NCBI GenBank assembly: GCA_964655355.1
Contig: CAZZMD010000025.1
Span: forward strand, 1 to 58,770
Source: CALGDE01 sp964655355
GTDB lineage: Bacteria; Cyanobacteriota; Cyanobacteriia; CACIAM-69d
DNA length: 58,770 nucleotides
Direction of reading: 5' to 3'
In this document: positions 51,190-58,770 of the stretch, one piece after another
Layout of the letters: the number at the start of each line of letters is the position of its first letter
Numbering within the stretch: the stretch's first letter is position 1
Notes under the pieces: generated by a model
Seen by the model: only the letters and a program-made list of their open reading frames with translations
Told to the model about the DNA's origin: nothing
Database searches by the model: none
Program-made: the position numbers and the translations under genes

Positions 51190-52104
51190 CTATGCCGCCA
51201 CCGGGAACTGCCCCAACATCTTCACTTCAGGATGGAGGACCACATCCCACTTCTCGTAGACCGTCTCCCGCACCCGCTCAATCACCGACGCAATATCCCA
51301 AGCCGTCGCCTGGCCCACATTGACAATGAAATTGGCGTGCAAATGGGCCACCTGAGCGCCGCCCACCTGGAACCCTTTCAGGCCAGCCTCCTCAATCAAG
51401 CGCGCCGCCTTCTGGGGCTCCGGATTCCGGAACACACTGCCACAATTCGGCAACTGATAGGGCTGAGTGGCATGGCGTCGTGCCAAATGTCCCTTCGTCA
51501 TCGCGCGAATTTCCTTGATCCCTTCCCCCAAAGCCAACTGGAACGTCGCCTCAGTCACCATGTAATGCCCCCCCTGTAAATTCGAGGTGCGATAGGCATA
51601 CCCCAACTGGTTCGGCAACACCTGGCTTAGGGAATTCGTCTCCAAATCCAACAGCCGTGCTTTTACGAGCGACTCCGACACATCGCCCCCGTGGGCACCC
51701 GCATTCATCACCACTGCGCCGCCGACGGTACCCGGAATACCCACCGCCCATTCCAGCCCCGTCCAACCGAGAGACGCCGCCTTCCACGCCACCAACGGCA
51801 AAGGCGTCCCCGCCGCCGCCGTCAACTGCAACCGCTCCTCATCCACCTGAATATCCCGCAGATTCCGGGTCGCAATCACCAACCCATCAATCCCGCGATC
51901 GCTCACCAATAGATTGGAACCCGCCCCCAACGGTGTAATCGGCATCGATCGCGCATCCGCCCAAGCGATCGCCGCTTCCAGCCCTTCCAGACAGTCCGGT
52001 TCCGCATACCACTCCGCCGGTCCCCCCACCCGAAACGTCGTCGCCTTCGCCAGGGAAACCTGGGACCGAAGCTGTGTTTCAAAGCCCAAAAGACCCGTTG
52101 TCAT
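51190..52104 (-). CDS. murB: UDP-N-acetylenolpyruvoylglucosamine reductase
   Basis: FAD enzyme that reduces UDP-GlcNAc-enolpyruvate to UDP-MurNAc in peptidoglycan precursor synthesis. 304 residues from ATG 52104, which has GAGGAG 8 bases upstream; the TTG two codons earlier is too close to that site. FAD/substrate motifs are GAGSNLLVSDRGIDG, EWAVGIPGTVGGAVVMNAGAHGG and the C-terminal NCGSVFRNPE; the catalytic Ser lies in that last segment and the general acid Glu further on. It is a short type-II MurB. murC lies upstream on the same strand across 435 repeat-rich bases. Confidence 0.95.
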   Translation of the reverse strand: MTTGLLGFETQLRSQVSLAKATTFRVGGPAEWYAEPDCLEGLEAAIAWADARSMPITPLGAGSNLLVSDRGIDGLVIATRNLRDIQVDEERLQLTAAAGTPLPLVAWKAASLGWTGLEWAVGIPGTVGGAVVMNAGAHGGDVSESLVKARLLDLETNSLSQVLPNQLGYAYRTSNLQGGHYMVTEATFQLALGEGIKEIRAMTKGHLARRHATQPYQLPNCGSVFRNPEPQKAARLIEEAGLKGFQVGGAQVAHLHANFIVNVGQATAWDIASVIERVRETVYEKWDVVLHPEVKMLGQFPVAA

Positions 52105-52152
52105 TGTCAATGCTCCTCACCAAAAGCAATTCTTACCAACAGCCGTACAGTG

Positions 52153-52200
52153 CAAACTGAAATTCAAACTGAAATTCCAATTGAAATTCAAACTGAATCA
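52153..52200. repeat. 12-bp tandem repeat, four copies
   Basis: CAAACTGAAATT at 52153 and 52165, the variant CCAATTGAAATT at 52177, and CAAACTGAATCA at 52189. Confidence 0.95.
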
Positions 52201-52387
52201 ACGGCATTGATGCACCCATTCCATCGAAGCAATCGGAGTCCCAGAGATTGAAGCACAAAAGCGGTTACCGATTGGAAACTCTAGCCACAATCCTAAGAAC
52301 CCCCAGATGTTAACCCGTTAGTCCCTAAAACTTTGTTCCGATTGACTTAGGAATTCTTATGGCAATAGACAGTTTTAGATAGGTTCC

Positions 52388-52413
52388 CCTATTCGCAGCA
52401 CCTATTCGCAGAC
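52388..52413. repeat. 13-bp tandem duplication
   Basis: CCTATTCGCAGCA followed by CCTATTCGCAGAC, an 11-base identical core. Confidence 0.9.
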
Positions 52414-52450
52414 CATCCCATTGCCAACCGACATATTCCCAGAAATGCTG

Positions 52451-52492
52451 ACCCAGGGCATGAATACCATTACCCAGGACATCAACACCATT
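52451..52492. repeat. 21-bp tandem duplication
   Basis: 52451-52471 and 52472-52492 match at 17 or more of 21 positions; both begin ACCCAGG and end ACCATT. Confidence 0.85.
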
Positions 52493-52503
52493 AAGGGAAC
52501 ACT

Positions 52504-52529
52504 AACGTTGGATTAGAACGTTGGATTAG
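52504..52529. repeat. 13-bp perfect tandem duplication
   Basis: AACGTTGGATTAG twice, ending 10 bases before the murC stop codon. Confidence 0.95.
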
Positions 52530-52539
52530 GGGGACCGAA

Positions 52540-53961
52540 CTAGGCGACCTGTTCCAAAACGGTAGGAATAATCTGATTTAAATTACCCGCCCCCAAGAAA
52601 ATTACCAAATCTCCCGGTTGCAGCATTTCAACCAAACCAGTCACCACCGCCGATAATTCTCCTTGATATGTCACTGCGGGATGATGGGTCGCGATCGCCT
52701 TAGCCACCGCCGCCCCATCGAGCCCTACTACATTCTTCTCCCCCGCCGCATACACATCCGTAACGATTACCTGATGGGCATCCGTAAATGCGGTGGCAAA
52801 TTCATCTAAAAATGCCGCGACTCGACTAAAGCGATGGGGCTGGAAGACCGCTACCACCCGCTGAGCCTGCCCCGCCGCGGTCGCCAATGTTTGGAGCCGC
52901 TGACGAGCCGCCGCCAGGGTCACGCGAATTTCGCTGGGATGGTGCGCATAATCATCGTAAAAATCAATTTCTCCCGCCGATCCCCGGTGCTCAAACCGCC
53001 GCTTCGCCCCCGAAAACGTCCCCAGCCCCGCCGCCAGATCCGCAAACTCAAGCCCCAACTGTCGTCCCACCGCCACCACCGCCAGGGCATTGCTCAGGTT
53101 ATGCTCCCCTAACAATTGCAACTGCAACCGCCCCAGGCGATCGCCATTCTCGTAAATATCCGCCGCCGCCCCCTGTCCCCCCAGCTCAATGGCATCGGCC
53201 GTATAGGTCGCCCCAGACTCCCGGCTGAGGCTATAGGTAATATCCGGCTTGAAATGCGATCGCACCGTCGGGCAATCCAGGGAGCCCACCAACGTTTTGC
53301 AATTGCCCTCAAAGGTGCGAAAAATCCCAATCACACTCTCCAAAGAATCATAGTGATCCGGATGATCCAGCTCGATATTGGTAATCACCCCAATCTCCGC
53401 CGTCAGCTTCACCAACGACCCATCGGACTCATCCGCCTCCGCCACCAACCAATCACTCTCCCCTAAATGGGCATTCCCCCCCCATTCCGGCACCTCCCCC
53501 CCCACGATCGCCGTAGGGTCTAACCCCGCATGGAGTAACGTCTGTCCCAAAGCACTGCTCGTCGTGGTCTTACCGTGGGTCCCAGCGATCGCGATCCCCC
53601 GATACTGGGTCATGATCCCCGCCAAAATATCCGAGCGATGGAAAATCGGACAGCCCGCCGCGATCGCCGCTTGATACTCCGGATTCTCCTTAGGGATCGC
53701 CGTGGAACACACCACTTGGGGCAACGACTCCGATGCGGTTCCTTGGTCTGGCACCAACGTCCGAATATTATCCGCCGTCTGCCCCAGGAAAAACCGCGCC
53801 CCCATCCCCTCCAACCGCTGGGTCAACCGATTTCCCCGCAGATCCGACCCCGACACCGGTAGCGATCGCTGGGTTAACACATAGGCCAGCGCCGACATGC
53901 CAATCCCCCCAACCCCAATAAAATGGAAGGGACGACCACCGAAATCAACCGGATTCAGCAT
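52540..53961 (-). CDS. murC: UDP-N-acetylmuramate--L-alanine ligase
   Basis: Adds L-alanine to UDP-MurNAc with ATP. 473 residues from ATG 53961; 32 further codons are open upstream but without family resemblance. Motifs: GGIGMSALAYVL (UDP-MurNAc-binding Rossmann loop) near residue 17, ATP loop GTHGKTTTSSALG near 125, EADESDGS, and the C-terminal domain with DYAHHPSEI and VAVFQPHRFSR. The set is complete, so the enzyme should be active. It lies upstream of murB on the same strand, the usual cyanobacterial order. Confidence 0.96.
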   Translation of the reverse strand: MLNPVDFGGRPFHFIGVGGIGMSALAYVLTQRSLPVSGSDLRGNRLTQRLEGMGARFFLGQTADNIRTLVPDQGTASESLPQVVCSTAIPKENPEYQAAIAAGCPIFHRSDILAGIMTQYRGIAIAGTHGKTTTSSALGQTLLHAGLDPTAIVGGEVPEWGGNAHLGESDWLVAEADESDGSLVKLTAEIGVITNIELDHPDHYDSLESVIGIFRTFEGNCKTLVGSLDCPTVRSHFKPDITYSLSRESGATYTADAIELGGQGAAADIYENGDRLGRLQLQLLGEHNLSNALAVVAVGRQLGLEFADLAAGLGTFSGAKRRFEHRGSAGEIDFYDDYAHHPSEIRVTLAAARQRLQTLATAAGQAQRVVAVFQPHRFSRVAAFLDEFATAFTDAHQVIVTDVYAAGEKNVVGLDGAAVAKAIATHHPAVTYQGELSAVVTGLVEMLQPGDLVIFLGAGNLNQIIPTVLEQVA

Positions 53962-54113
53962 TATTGCGTCTGGGCTCCCGAGGCGCGAAAGAGCTACGCC
54001 CCATACAAGATCACGCCACATAATATCAGTAAGCGATATATGGGTAAGCGATATCACTGAGATATCAGCAAACGCTCCTGACCCGCCGCTGTCATATCGC
54101 TGTCATGCCAATA

Positions 54114-54152
54114 TCATGTCGCTGTGTCATGTCGCTGTGTCATGTCAGTGCC
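54114..54152. repeat. 13-bp tandem repeat upstream of gap2
   Basis: TCATGTCGCTGTG at 54114-54126 and 54127-54139, then degenerate TCATGTCAGTGCC at 54140-54152. Other short duplications (GTAAGCGATAT near 54029-54053, GGATATTATTTG near 54378-54410) lie in the same 478-base gap, which contains no gene. Confidence 0.85.
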
Positions 54153-54357
54153 ATCGCGATCGCCGCCCCTCCCCCAATCACCCGAAAATCCCCGATCGCC
54201 GCCTAATCAATGGCCAATTCACCAATCAGATTCAGTAATAGTTCTATCCCTTTCTGAGTCCCAGAAAACCCAGCGATCGCCCTATCTCCAAGCCCTTGCC
54301 CGCCTTTCCGGGGCATCTCCGTCCCAGGGTTCCGTAACCAATACTACCCAAAGAGCG

Positions 54358-54386
54358 TTTAAAGTATTCAGGCCATGGGATATTAT
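54358..54386 (+). promoter_or_regulatory. Candidate promoter of gap2
   Basis: TTTAAA (54358-54363), 17 bases, then TATTAT (54381-54386) give plausible -35 and -10 boxes about 55 bases before the GTG start. The -10 block is repeated 20 bases later (second TATTAT at about 54402), so a second start site is possible. Confidence 0.4.
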
Positions 54387-54439
54387 TTGGGACATTCTGG
54401 ATATTATTTGTTAACACATCAACCCGAGGGCAAGGCGCA

Positions 54440-55453
54440 GTGGTTAGAGTCGCAATTAATGGTTTTGGACGTATTGGTCGTAACTTCGTCCGCTGCTTAG
54501 CAACCCGCAAAGACAGCAACCTGCAACTAGTGGGACTAAACGACACCTCTGATCCCAAAACGAATGCCCACCTGCTCAAGTACGACACCATGTTGGGCCG
54601 GTTCGACGCAGACATCTCCGCCGGCGAAGACAGCATCACCGTCAACGGCAACGTCATCAAGTGTGTTTCTGATCGCAATCCCCTAAACCTGCCCTGGGCA
54701 GACTGGGACATCGATTTGATCATTGAATCCACCGGCGTATTCGTCACCGAAGAGGGCGCATCTAAGCACCTGCAAGCGGGCGCTAAGAAAGTTTTGATTA
54801 CTGCCCCCGGCAAAGGCGGCAACATCGGCACCTACGTCATGGGTGTGAACCACGAAACCTACGATCCCGATGCCCATAACGTGGTCAGCAACGCGAGCTG
54901 CACCACCAACTGTCTGGCGCCCATCGTGAAAGTGCTGAACGATAACTTCGGCATCGTCAAAGGCACCATGACCACCACCCACAGCTACACCGGTGACCAA
55001 CGTCTGCTGGATGCTAGCCACCGGGATGTGCGTCGGGCCCGTGCCGCCGCGATGAACATTGTTCCCACCTCCACCGGTGCAGCGAAAGCCGTTGCATTGG
55101 TGCTGCCCGAGATGGCCGGCAAGCTGAACGGTATCGCCATGCGTGTCCCCACCCCCAACGTCTCCGTTGTGGACTTGGTGGTGCAAGTGGAGAAGAGCAC
55201 GATCGCCGAGCAGGTGAACGAGATTCTGAAGCAGGCTTCCGAGACCTATATGAAGGGCATTATTCGTTATAGCGACGAGCCTCTGGTTTCCTGCGACTAC
55301 AAAGGCATGGACGAGTCCACCGCCGTGGATTCCAGCCTGACCATGACCATGGGCGGCGACATGATTAAGGTCGTGTCCTGGTACGACAACGAGTGGGGCT
55401 ACAGCCAGCGCGTTGTTGATCTGGCTGAGCTGGTTGCCTCCAACTGGAAGTAA
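54440..55453 (+). CDS. gap2: Glyceraldehyde-3-phosphate dehydrogenase, Gap2 (photosynthetic) type
   Basis: 337 residues. GTG 54440 initiates MVRVAINGFGRIGRNF. The catalytic Cys is residue 154 in SNASCTTNCLAP, with the active-site His in TTTHSYTGDQ. The NDTSDPKTNAHLLKYD segment in the cofactor region, rather than the NDL of strictly NAD-dependent enzymes, marks the dual NAD(P) Gap2/GapA group that runs in the Calvin-cycle direction. KAVALVLPEMAGKLNGIAMRVPTPN and a DNEWGYSQRVVDL tail complete the family. It is followed by a strong terminator and is not linked to other Calvin genes here. Confidence 0.96.
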   Translation: MVRVAINGFGRIGRNFVRCLATRKDSNLQLVGLNDTSDPKTNAHLLKYDTMLGRFDADISAGEDSITVNGNVIKCVSDRNPLNLPWADWDIDLIIESTGVFVTEEGASKHLQAGAKKVLITAPGKGGNIGTYVMGVNHETYDPDAHNVVSNASCTTNCLAPIVKVLNDNFGIVKGTMTTTHSYTGDQRLLDASHRDVRRARAAAMNIVPTSTGAAKAVALVLPEMAGKLNGIAMRVPTPNVSVVDLVVQVEKSTIAEQVNEILKQASETYMKGIIRYSDEPLVSCDYKGMDESTAVDSSLTMTMGGDMIKVVSWYDNEWGYSQRVVDLAELVASNWK

Positions 55454-55505
55454 GTTCAGAAAGTCGGTTCAGTCAGCACGTGACTGGAAAGCAGACTTAA
55501 TCTTG

Positions 55506-55549
55506 ACGCCCCACCAGCGTGGGGCGTTTTTTATTGGGCGTTTTTTGTT
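55506..55549 (+). terminator. Strong terminator of gap2 with duplicated tail
   Basis: ACGCCCCAC (55506-55514) pairs with GTGGGGCGT (55519-55527) over a CAGC loop and is followed by six T. The 14-base GGGCGTTTTTTATT (55522-55535) is then tandemly copied as GGGCGTTTTTTGTT (55536-55549), giving a second T-run. Confidence 0.92.
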
Positions 55550-55697
55550 GCACATATGTTGCACATAATCGGGGCGACACCCGTCGAGCTGTCCCTACTC
55601 AGGGCATTTCCACGTCAACGAGCGTTTAGAGTGAAGCGGATAGCGATCGCCTTCGGTCCTCCCTTTGCACCGGCAAACGGTGTGGCTAGGCCTATAT

Positions 55698-55725
55698 TCC
55701 AGGAGCTGTAATCCAGGAGTTGTAT
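55698..55725. repeat. 14-bp tandem duplication carrying a Shine-Dalgarno
   Basis: TCCAGGAGCTGTAA then TCCAGGAGTTGTAT. Each holds AGGAG; the second (55715-55719) is 8 bases from ATG 55728 and is the working ribosome-binding site. Confidence 0.9.
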
Positions 55726-55727
55726 TA

Positions 55728-57140
55728 ATGTCCAATGCGAGTGCGCCCACTCCCCTTCCAAAACCTTTGTCCTTGAAGACCAAATTGGCCTATGGGGCAG
55801 GGGATTTGGGACCTGCCATTACAGCAAATGTGCTGGTCTTTTTCCTGCTATATTTTTTGACCGCGATCGCCGGGCTCAGTCCAGGCTTAGCGGGCTGGAT
55901 TTTATTAATCGGCAAAGTGGGGGACGCCATCAATGACCCAATCATCGGGGTCATGAGCGATCGCACCCGCTCCAAATGGGGACGGCGATATCCGTGGATG
56001 ATTGGGGGAGCCATACCCTTTGGGGTGTTTTTCCTGATGCAATGGTGGGTGCCCTTCCAGGATGAATGGGCGCTGTTTTGGTATTACCTGGTCATCGCCA
56101 CCCTGTTTAACCTCGCCTATACCGCCGTCACCCTGCCCTATACCGCCCTCACCCCCCAGCTCACAGAAGATTACAACGAGCGCACCACCCTCAACACCTT
56201 TCGATTTACCTTCTCCATCGGCGGCAGTATCGCGTCTCTAATCCTGGCGCAGCAAATTTTTGCAGCGGTGGCGGATCCAACCCAGCGATATTTATTACTG
56301 GGAGGCCTTTGTGCGGTTATTTCGGTGATCCCCATTTTTCTATGCGTCGTGGGCACCTACCAGCGAGCGATGCCAAAGGAGCGGGAACTCCTAGCCCAGG
56401 CGACCCATGCCCCCGAAGAAGCCTTACCCCTACCCCAACAAATTGCGATCGCCCTGAATAATCGCCCGTTCCAGTACGTGGTGGGGATTTACCTGTGTTC
56501 CTGGTTCGCCGTGCAGCTCATTGGCGCAATCATGCCCTTTTTCGTGGTGAGTTGGATGGGGCTCCCGGAATCAGAATTCCCCAACGCCGCCCTAGCAGTC
56601 CAAGGCACCGCGATCGCCTGCCTATATTTCTGGGGGTACCTCAGCAAAAAAATTGGCAAACGGGGCGTATATTTTCTGGGCACCGGGCTATGGTTTATCG
56701 CCCAGGGAGGTTTATTTTTCCTACAGCCCGGCCAGGTGGGACTGATGTACGCCCTGTGCGTGATTGCCGGGACCGGCGTGTCTACGGCCTACCTGGTCCC
56801 CTGGTCCATGTTGCCGGACGTGATTGACGCCGACGAACTCAAAACCGGCCAGCGACGGGAAGGGATTTTCTATTCGTTTATGGTGTTCTTGCAAAAAATG
56901 GGGCTCGCGATCGCCCTATGGCTAGTAGGACAGATGATCGAATGGGCCGGCTATATCAAAGCCATCCCCGGCGAAGCGCCCCCCGTTCAGCCGGAATCCG
57001 CCCTTTGGGCCATTCGCCTCGTCATCGCCCCCCTGCCCGCGATCGCCCTATTAGGAGGCATCATCCTCGCCTACTTCTACCCAATCACCGCCGAACTCCA
57101 CGCCGAGATTCTGCTGAAACTCAGCGCCAAAAAACAATAG
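55728..57140 (+). CDS. GPH-family (MelB-like) sugar:cation symporter, MFS
   Basis: 470 residues, twelve predicted helices. The family features are KLAYGAGDLGPAITANVLVF, the signature GDAINDPIIGVMSDRTRSKWGRR after helix 2 and the central loop after YQRAMPKERELL. GPH carriers take up galactosides, pentosides or hexuronides with H+, Na+ or Li+; the substrate cannot be deduced. ATG 55728 is chosen over the upstream frame because AGGAG lies 8 bases before it and the family begins here. The stop is 31 bases from the convergent aminotransferase stop. Confidence 0.88.
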   Translation: MSNASAPTPLPKPLSLKTKLAYGAGDLGPAITANVLVFFLLYFLTAIAGLSPGLAGWILLIGKVGDAINDPIIGVMSDRTRSKWGRRYPWMIGGAIPFGVFFLMQWWVPFQDEWALFWYYLVIATLFNLAYTAVTLPYTALTPQLTEDYNERTTLNTFRFTFSIGGSIASLILAQQIFAAVADPTQRYLLLGGLCAVISVIPIFLCVVGTYQRAMPKERELLAQATHAPEEALPLPQQIAIALNNRPFQYVVGIYLCSWFAVQLIGAIMPFFVVSWMGLPESEFPNAALAVQGTAIACLYFWGYLSKKIGKRGVYFLGTGLWFIAQGGLFFLQPGQVGLMYALCVIAGTGVSTAYLVPWSMLPDVIDADELKTGQRREGIFYSFMVFLQKMGLAIALWLVGQMIEWAGYIKAIPGEAPPVQPESALWAIRLVIAPLPAIALLGGIILAYFYPITAELHAEILLKLSAKKQ

Positions 57141-57171
57141 GGTTCTGCCGCCGGGGTCTCATCGCAAGGCC

Positions 57172-58338
57172 CTATCGCAAGGTTTTAACAAAGGCCTCAA
57201 GGCGATCCAGCCCCTTCATCAGGGTGTCCATATCCGTCGCATAGGAGAACCGCACATTGCTGTCGGCCCCAAACGCCGCCCCCGGAATCCCCGCCACATA
57301 ATGCTCGTTCAATAGGCGATCACAAAACTCCACCGACCCCAACCCAAAGGCCGTGACATCCGGGAACACATAAAACGCCCCCCCCGGCGGATCGCAGGCC
57401 ATGCCATCAATCTTGCCCAGCCGCGCCAACACCCGTTCCCGGCGCTCCGCAAACGCCTGCCGCATCACCTCCACACAATCCTGGGAGTCATTGAGGGCAG
57501 CGATCGCCCCATATTGGGCAAACGTACACACATTGGACGTGCTATGGCTCTGCACCGTCGCCACATCCTTAATCACCGCCGCCGGACCCGCCAAATAGCC
57601 CACCCGCCAACCGGTCATCGAATACGCCTTAGCAAACCCACTACTAATAAACACCCGCTCCCGCATCGCCGGACTCACCGCCGCAATACTCAAACAGGGC
57701 TCATCCCCGTAGATAATCTTTTCGTAGATTTCATCGGACACCACATAAATCCCCGTCTCCTCCACCACCTGGGCGATCGCCCGAATCTCGTCCGCGCTAT
57801 AGACCTGCCCCGTGGGATTGGACGGTGAATTCAACACCAAAAACTTCGTCCGTGGCGTAATCGCCGCCCGCAACTGCTCCGGCGTAATTTTGTATTGCTG
57901 TTCCGCCGTCGTATTCACAATCACCGGCTTCCCATCGGCCAACAGCACCATCTCCGGATAGCTCACCCAATAGGGCGCCGGGACAATCACCTCATCCCCC
58001 TCATCCAAGGTCGCCATAAACAACCCATACAGGGAATGCTTGCCCCCATTGGTCACAATCACATTTTCCGGCTGATAATCCAGCCCATTATCTCGCAGTA
58101 GTTTATCGGCGATCGCCCGTCGCAATGCCGGCTCCCCCGCCGCCGGACCATAGCGCGTCTTGCCATCAGCCAACGCCTTCTGAGCTGCCGCCACCACATG
58201 GGCCGGCGTTGGAAAATCAGGCTCACCCGCACTGAAACTGCACACATCCAGGCCCTCAGCCGCCATCGCCTTAGCCTTAGCCGTAATCGCAAGAGTAATA
58301 GAAGGCGTTACTTTCGCAACCCGTGCCGCACGTTTCAT
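57172..58338 (-). CDS. Class I aminotransferase (aspartate aminotransferase-like)
   Basis: 388 residues, pyridoxal-phosphate fold type I. Conserved elements are FSAGEPDFPTPAHVV, the NGGKHSLYGLF loop, LVLNSPSNPTGQVYS, and the Schiff-base Lys near 236 in SSGFAKAYSMTGWRVGYLAGP. The Arg binding the alpha-carboxylate is in NVRFSYATD. This is the bacterial subfamily I-beta that acts on aspartate and often prephenate; the cyanobacterial gene is usually called aspC. Start ATG 58338 has GAGG 9 bases upstream. It converges on the MFS gene, and a 13-bp near-duplication (ATCGCAAGG, 57161-57186) spans its stop codon. Confidence 0.9.
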   Translation of the reverse strand: MKRAARVAKVTPSITLAITAKAKAMAAEGLDVCSFSAGEPDFPTPAHVVAAAQKALADGKTRYGPAAGEPALRRAIADKLLRDNGLDYQPENVIVTNGGKHSLYGLFMATLDEGDEVIVPAPYWVSYPEMVLLADGKPVIVNTTAEQQYKITPEQLRAAITPRTKFLVLNSPSNPTGQVYSADEIRAIAQVVEETGIYVVSDEIYEKIIYGDEPCLSIAAVSPAMRERVFISSGFAKAYSMTGWRVGYLAGPAAVIKDVATVQSHSTSNVCTFAQYGAIAALNDSQDCVEVMRQAFAERRERVLARLGKIDGMACDPPGGAFYVFPDVTAFGLGSVEFCDRLLNEHYVAGIPGAAFGADSNVRFSYATDMDTLMKGLDRLEAFVKTLR

Positions 58339-58598
58339 AACCGTAGACCTCGACTGACTCCCAGAAAAAATAAACCGTGGAGACCCAGCAACCCCATAAC
58401 AGGACCATCACATCCCCGTCCAAGAACGAATCCCCAGCCCAGACTAATCCCCTAAATCCACGCAGATCAGTACCGTGCAAGCATAAGTTTTGCGTATTTT
58501 GGACCTTTAGTGTGTCAGGGGAACTGCGATCGCGTCAAAACCCGCCCCATAAAACACCCCCAACACGGCCAAACCAAGCACAAAAAAAGAAGCAAAAC
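58339..58598. other. Upstream region of the aminotransferase gene
   Basis: 260 bases with the aminotransferase ribosome-binding site at its left edge. No gene or RNA is recognised; an A-rich run occurs at about 58580-58597. Confidence 0.5.
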
Positions 58599-58652
58599 GG
58601 GATTCTTAAGGGTCAATGACCCTTAAGCGGGGGCATGGGGGCAGCGCCCCCA
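58599..58652 (+). repeat. Palindromic intergenic repeat, copy B
   Basis: Reads GGGATTCTTAAGGG through a stem CTTAAGGGTCA/TGACCCTTAAG, then GCGGGGG and a GGGGGC/GCCCCC hairpin. Inverted and diverged copy of 37524-37574. Confidence 0.85.
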
Positions 58653-58682
58653 AAAACCAACACCATAGCCGCCGCTCGATCG

Positions 58683-58770
58683 CCCCCCCCCCCCCCCCCC
58701 TTCCCCCCCCCTCCCCCCCCCCCCCCACCACCCCCACCACCGCCTCCCCCCCCCGCGCGGGGGAAAACCC
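58683..58770. other. Poly-C tract at the window end (probable artefact)
   Basis: About 19 consecutive C, then TT, more C runs broken by single T or A, then a short GCGCGGGGG and AAAACCC. The noisy homopolymer at the very end of the sequence fits sequencing or assembly error better than biology. Confidence 0.7.

Larger units (their letters stand above)
52105..52539. other. Repeat-laden murC-murB spacer
   Basis: 435 bases with no gene but four unrelated short tandem repeats (listed separately). The murB ribosome-binding site GAGGAG is next to the left edge. A 23-codon frame at 52446-52517 is produced by one of the repeats and lacks any good ribosome-binding site. Confidence 0.7.

Noticed and set aside
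52446..52517. 23-codon frame in the murC-murB spacer
   Set aside because: Generated by the 21-bp tandem duplication; no ribosome-binding site.
1..58770. tRNA, rRNA, CRISPR, transposase and phage genes
   Set aside because: All gaps were read on both strands for cloverleaf ends, T-loop motifs, repeat-spacer patterns and transposase motifs; none was convincing.

Overview
This window is chromosomal DNA from a phycobilisome-containing cyanobacterium, probably a draft contig, because its right edge dissolves into an error-like poly-C tract. The octamer GCGATCGC (HIP1) occurs about a dozen times in the first 2.6 kb alone and stays frequent throughout. The gene content is also cyanobacterial: cpcF, sbtA/sbtB, fbp-zwf-opcA, gap2, a CyaB-type cyclase, DUF1400 proteins and a group 2 sigma factor. 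The genus cannot be named from the sequence alone. No tRNA, rRNA, CRISPR array, transposase or prophage was seen.

Layout. 0-8 kb: copper-type P-ATPase, FHA protein, phycocyanin lyase subunit CpcF, a secreted helical-repeat protein with a SemiSWEET, an unlisted 43-residue small protein, aroQ and a SirB1-like protein. 8-14 kb: two tandem DUF1400 proteins, rsmI, an HtrA protease, and a desaturase/SDR fusion gene with a strongly nested candidate leader structure. 14-22 kb: two paralogous CAP-domain proteins, a four-gene sugar-type ABC importer on the minus strand, then a 1.15-kb non-coding stretch. 22-29 kb: group 2 sigma factor followed by the carbon-metabolism group fbp, zwf, opcA. 28-38 kb: GAF-GAF-PAS adenylate cyclase, recN, an ABC1 kinase, GST, a double cupin and a Uma2 nuclease-like protein. 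38-46 kb: WD40 protein, DUF3593, transglutaminase-like protein, the bicarbonate pair sbtA-sbtB, a DMT permease, a voltage-gated-type K+ channel and an M23 peptidase. 46-58.8 kb: ATP-grasp ligase-like protein, aspartate ammonia-lyase, 12-repeat TPR protein, murB, murC, gap2, a GPH-type sugar symporter and an aminotransferase.

How the genes fit together. Several serve carbon handling: bicarbonate uptake (SbtA with its PII-like partner SbtB), the Calvin cycle (Fbp, Gap2), the oxidative pentose phosphate pathway (Zwf with its activator OpcA), and import of sugars or compatible solutes (ABC importer, GPH symporter). The cAMP cyclase and the sigma factor are regulatory, but nothing in the sequence ties them to these operons.

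The most unusual non-gene signals are four. First, 10-21 bp near-perfect tandem duplications occur in a large share of the intergenic gaps, some containing ribosome-binding sites, a stop codon or a terminator tail. Second, the three-tier nested stem in front of the desaturase/SDR gene buries its Shine-Dalgarno. Third, a palindromic repeat family is present in two inverted copies with compensatory stem changes. Fourth, SbtB lacks the C-terminal Cys-containing loop of the classical protein.
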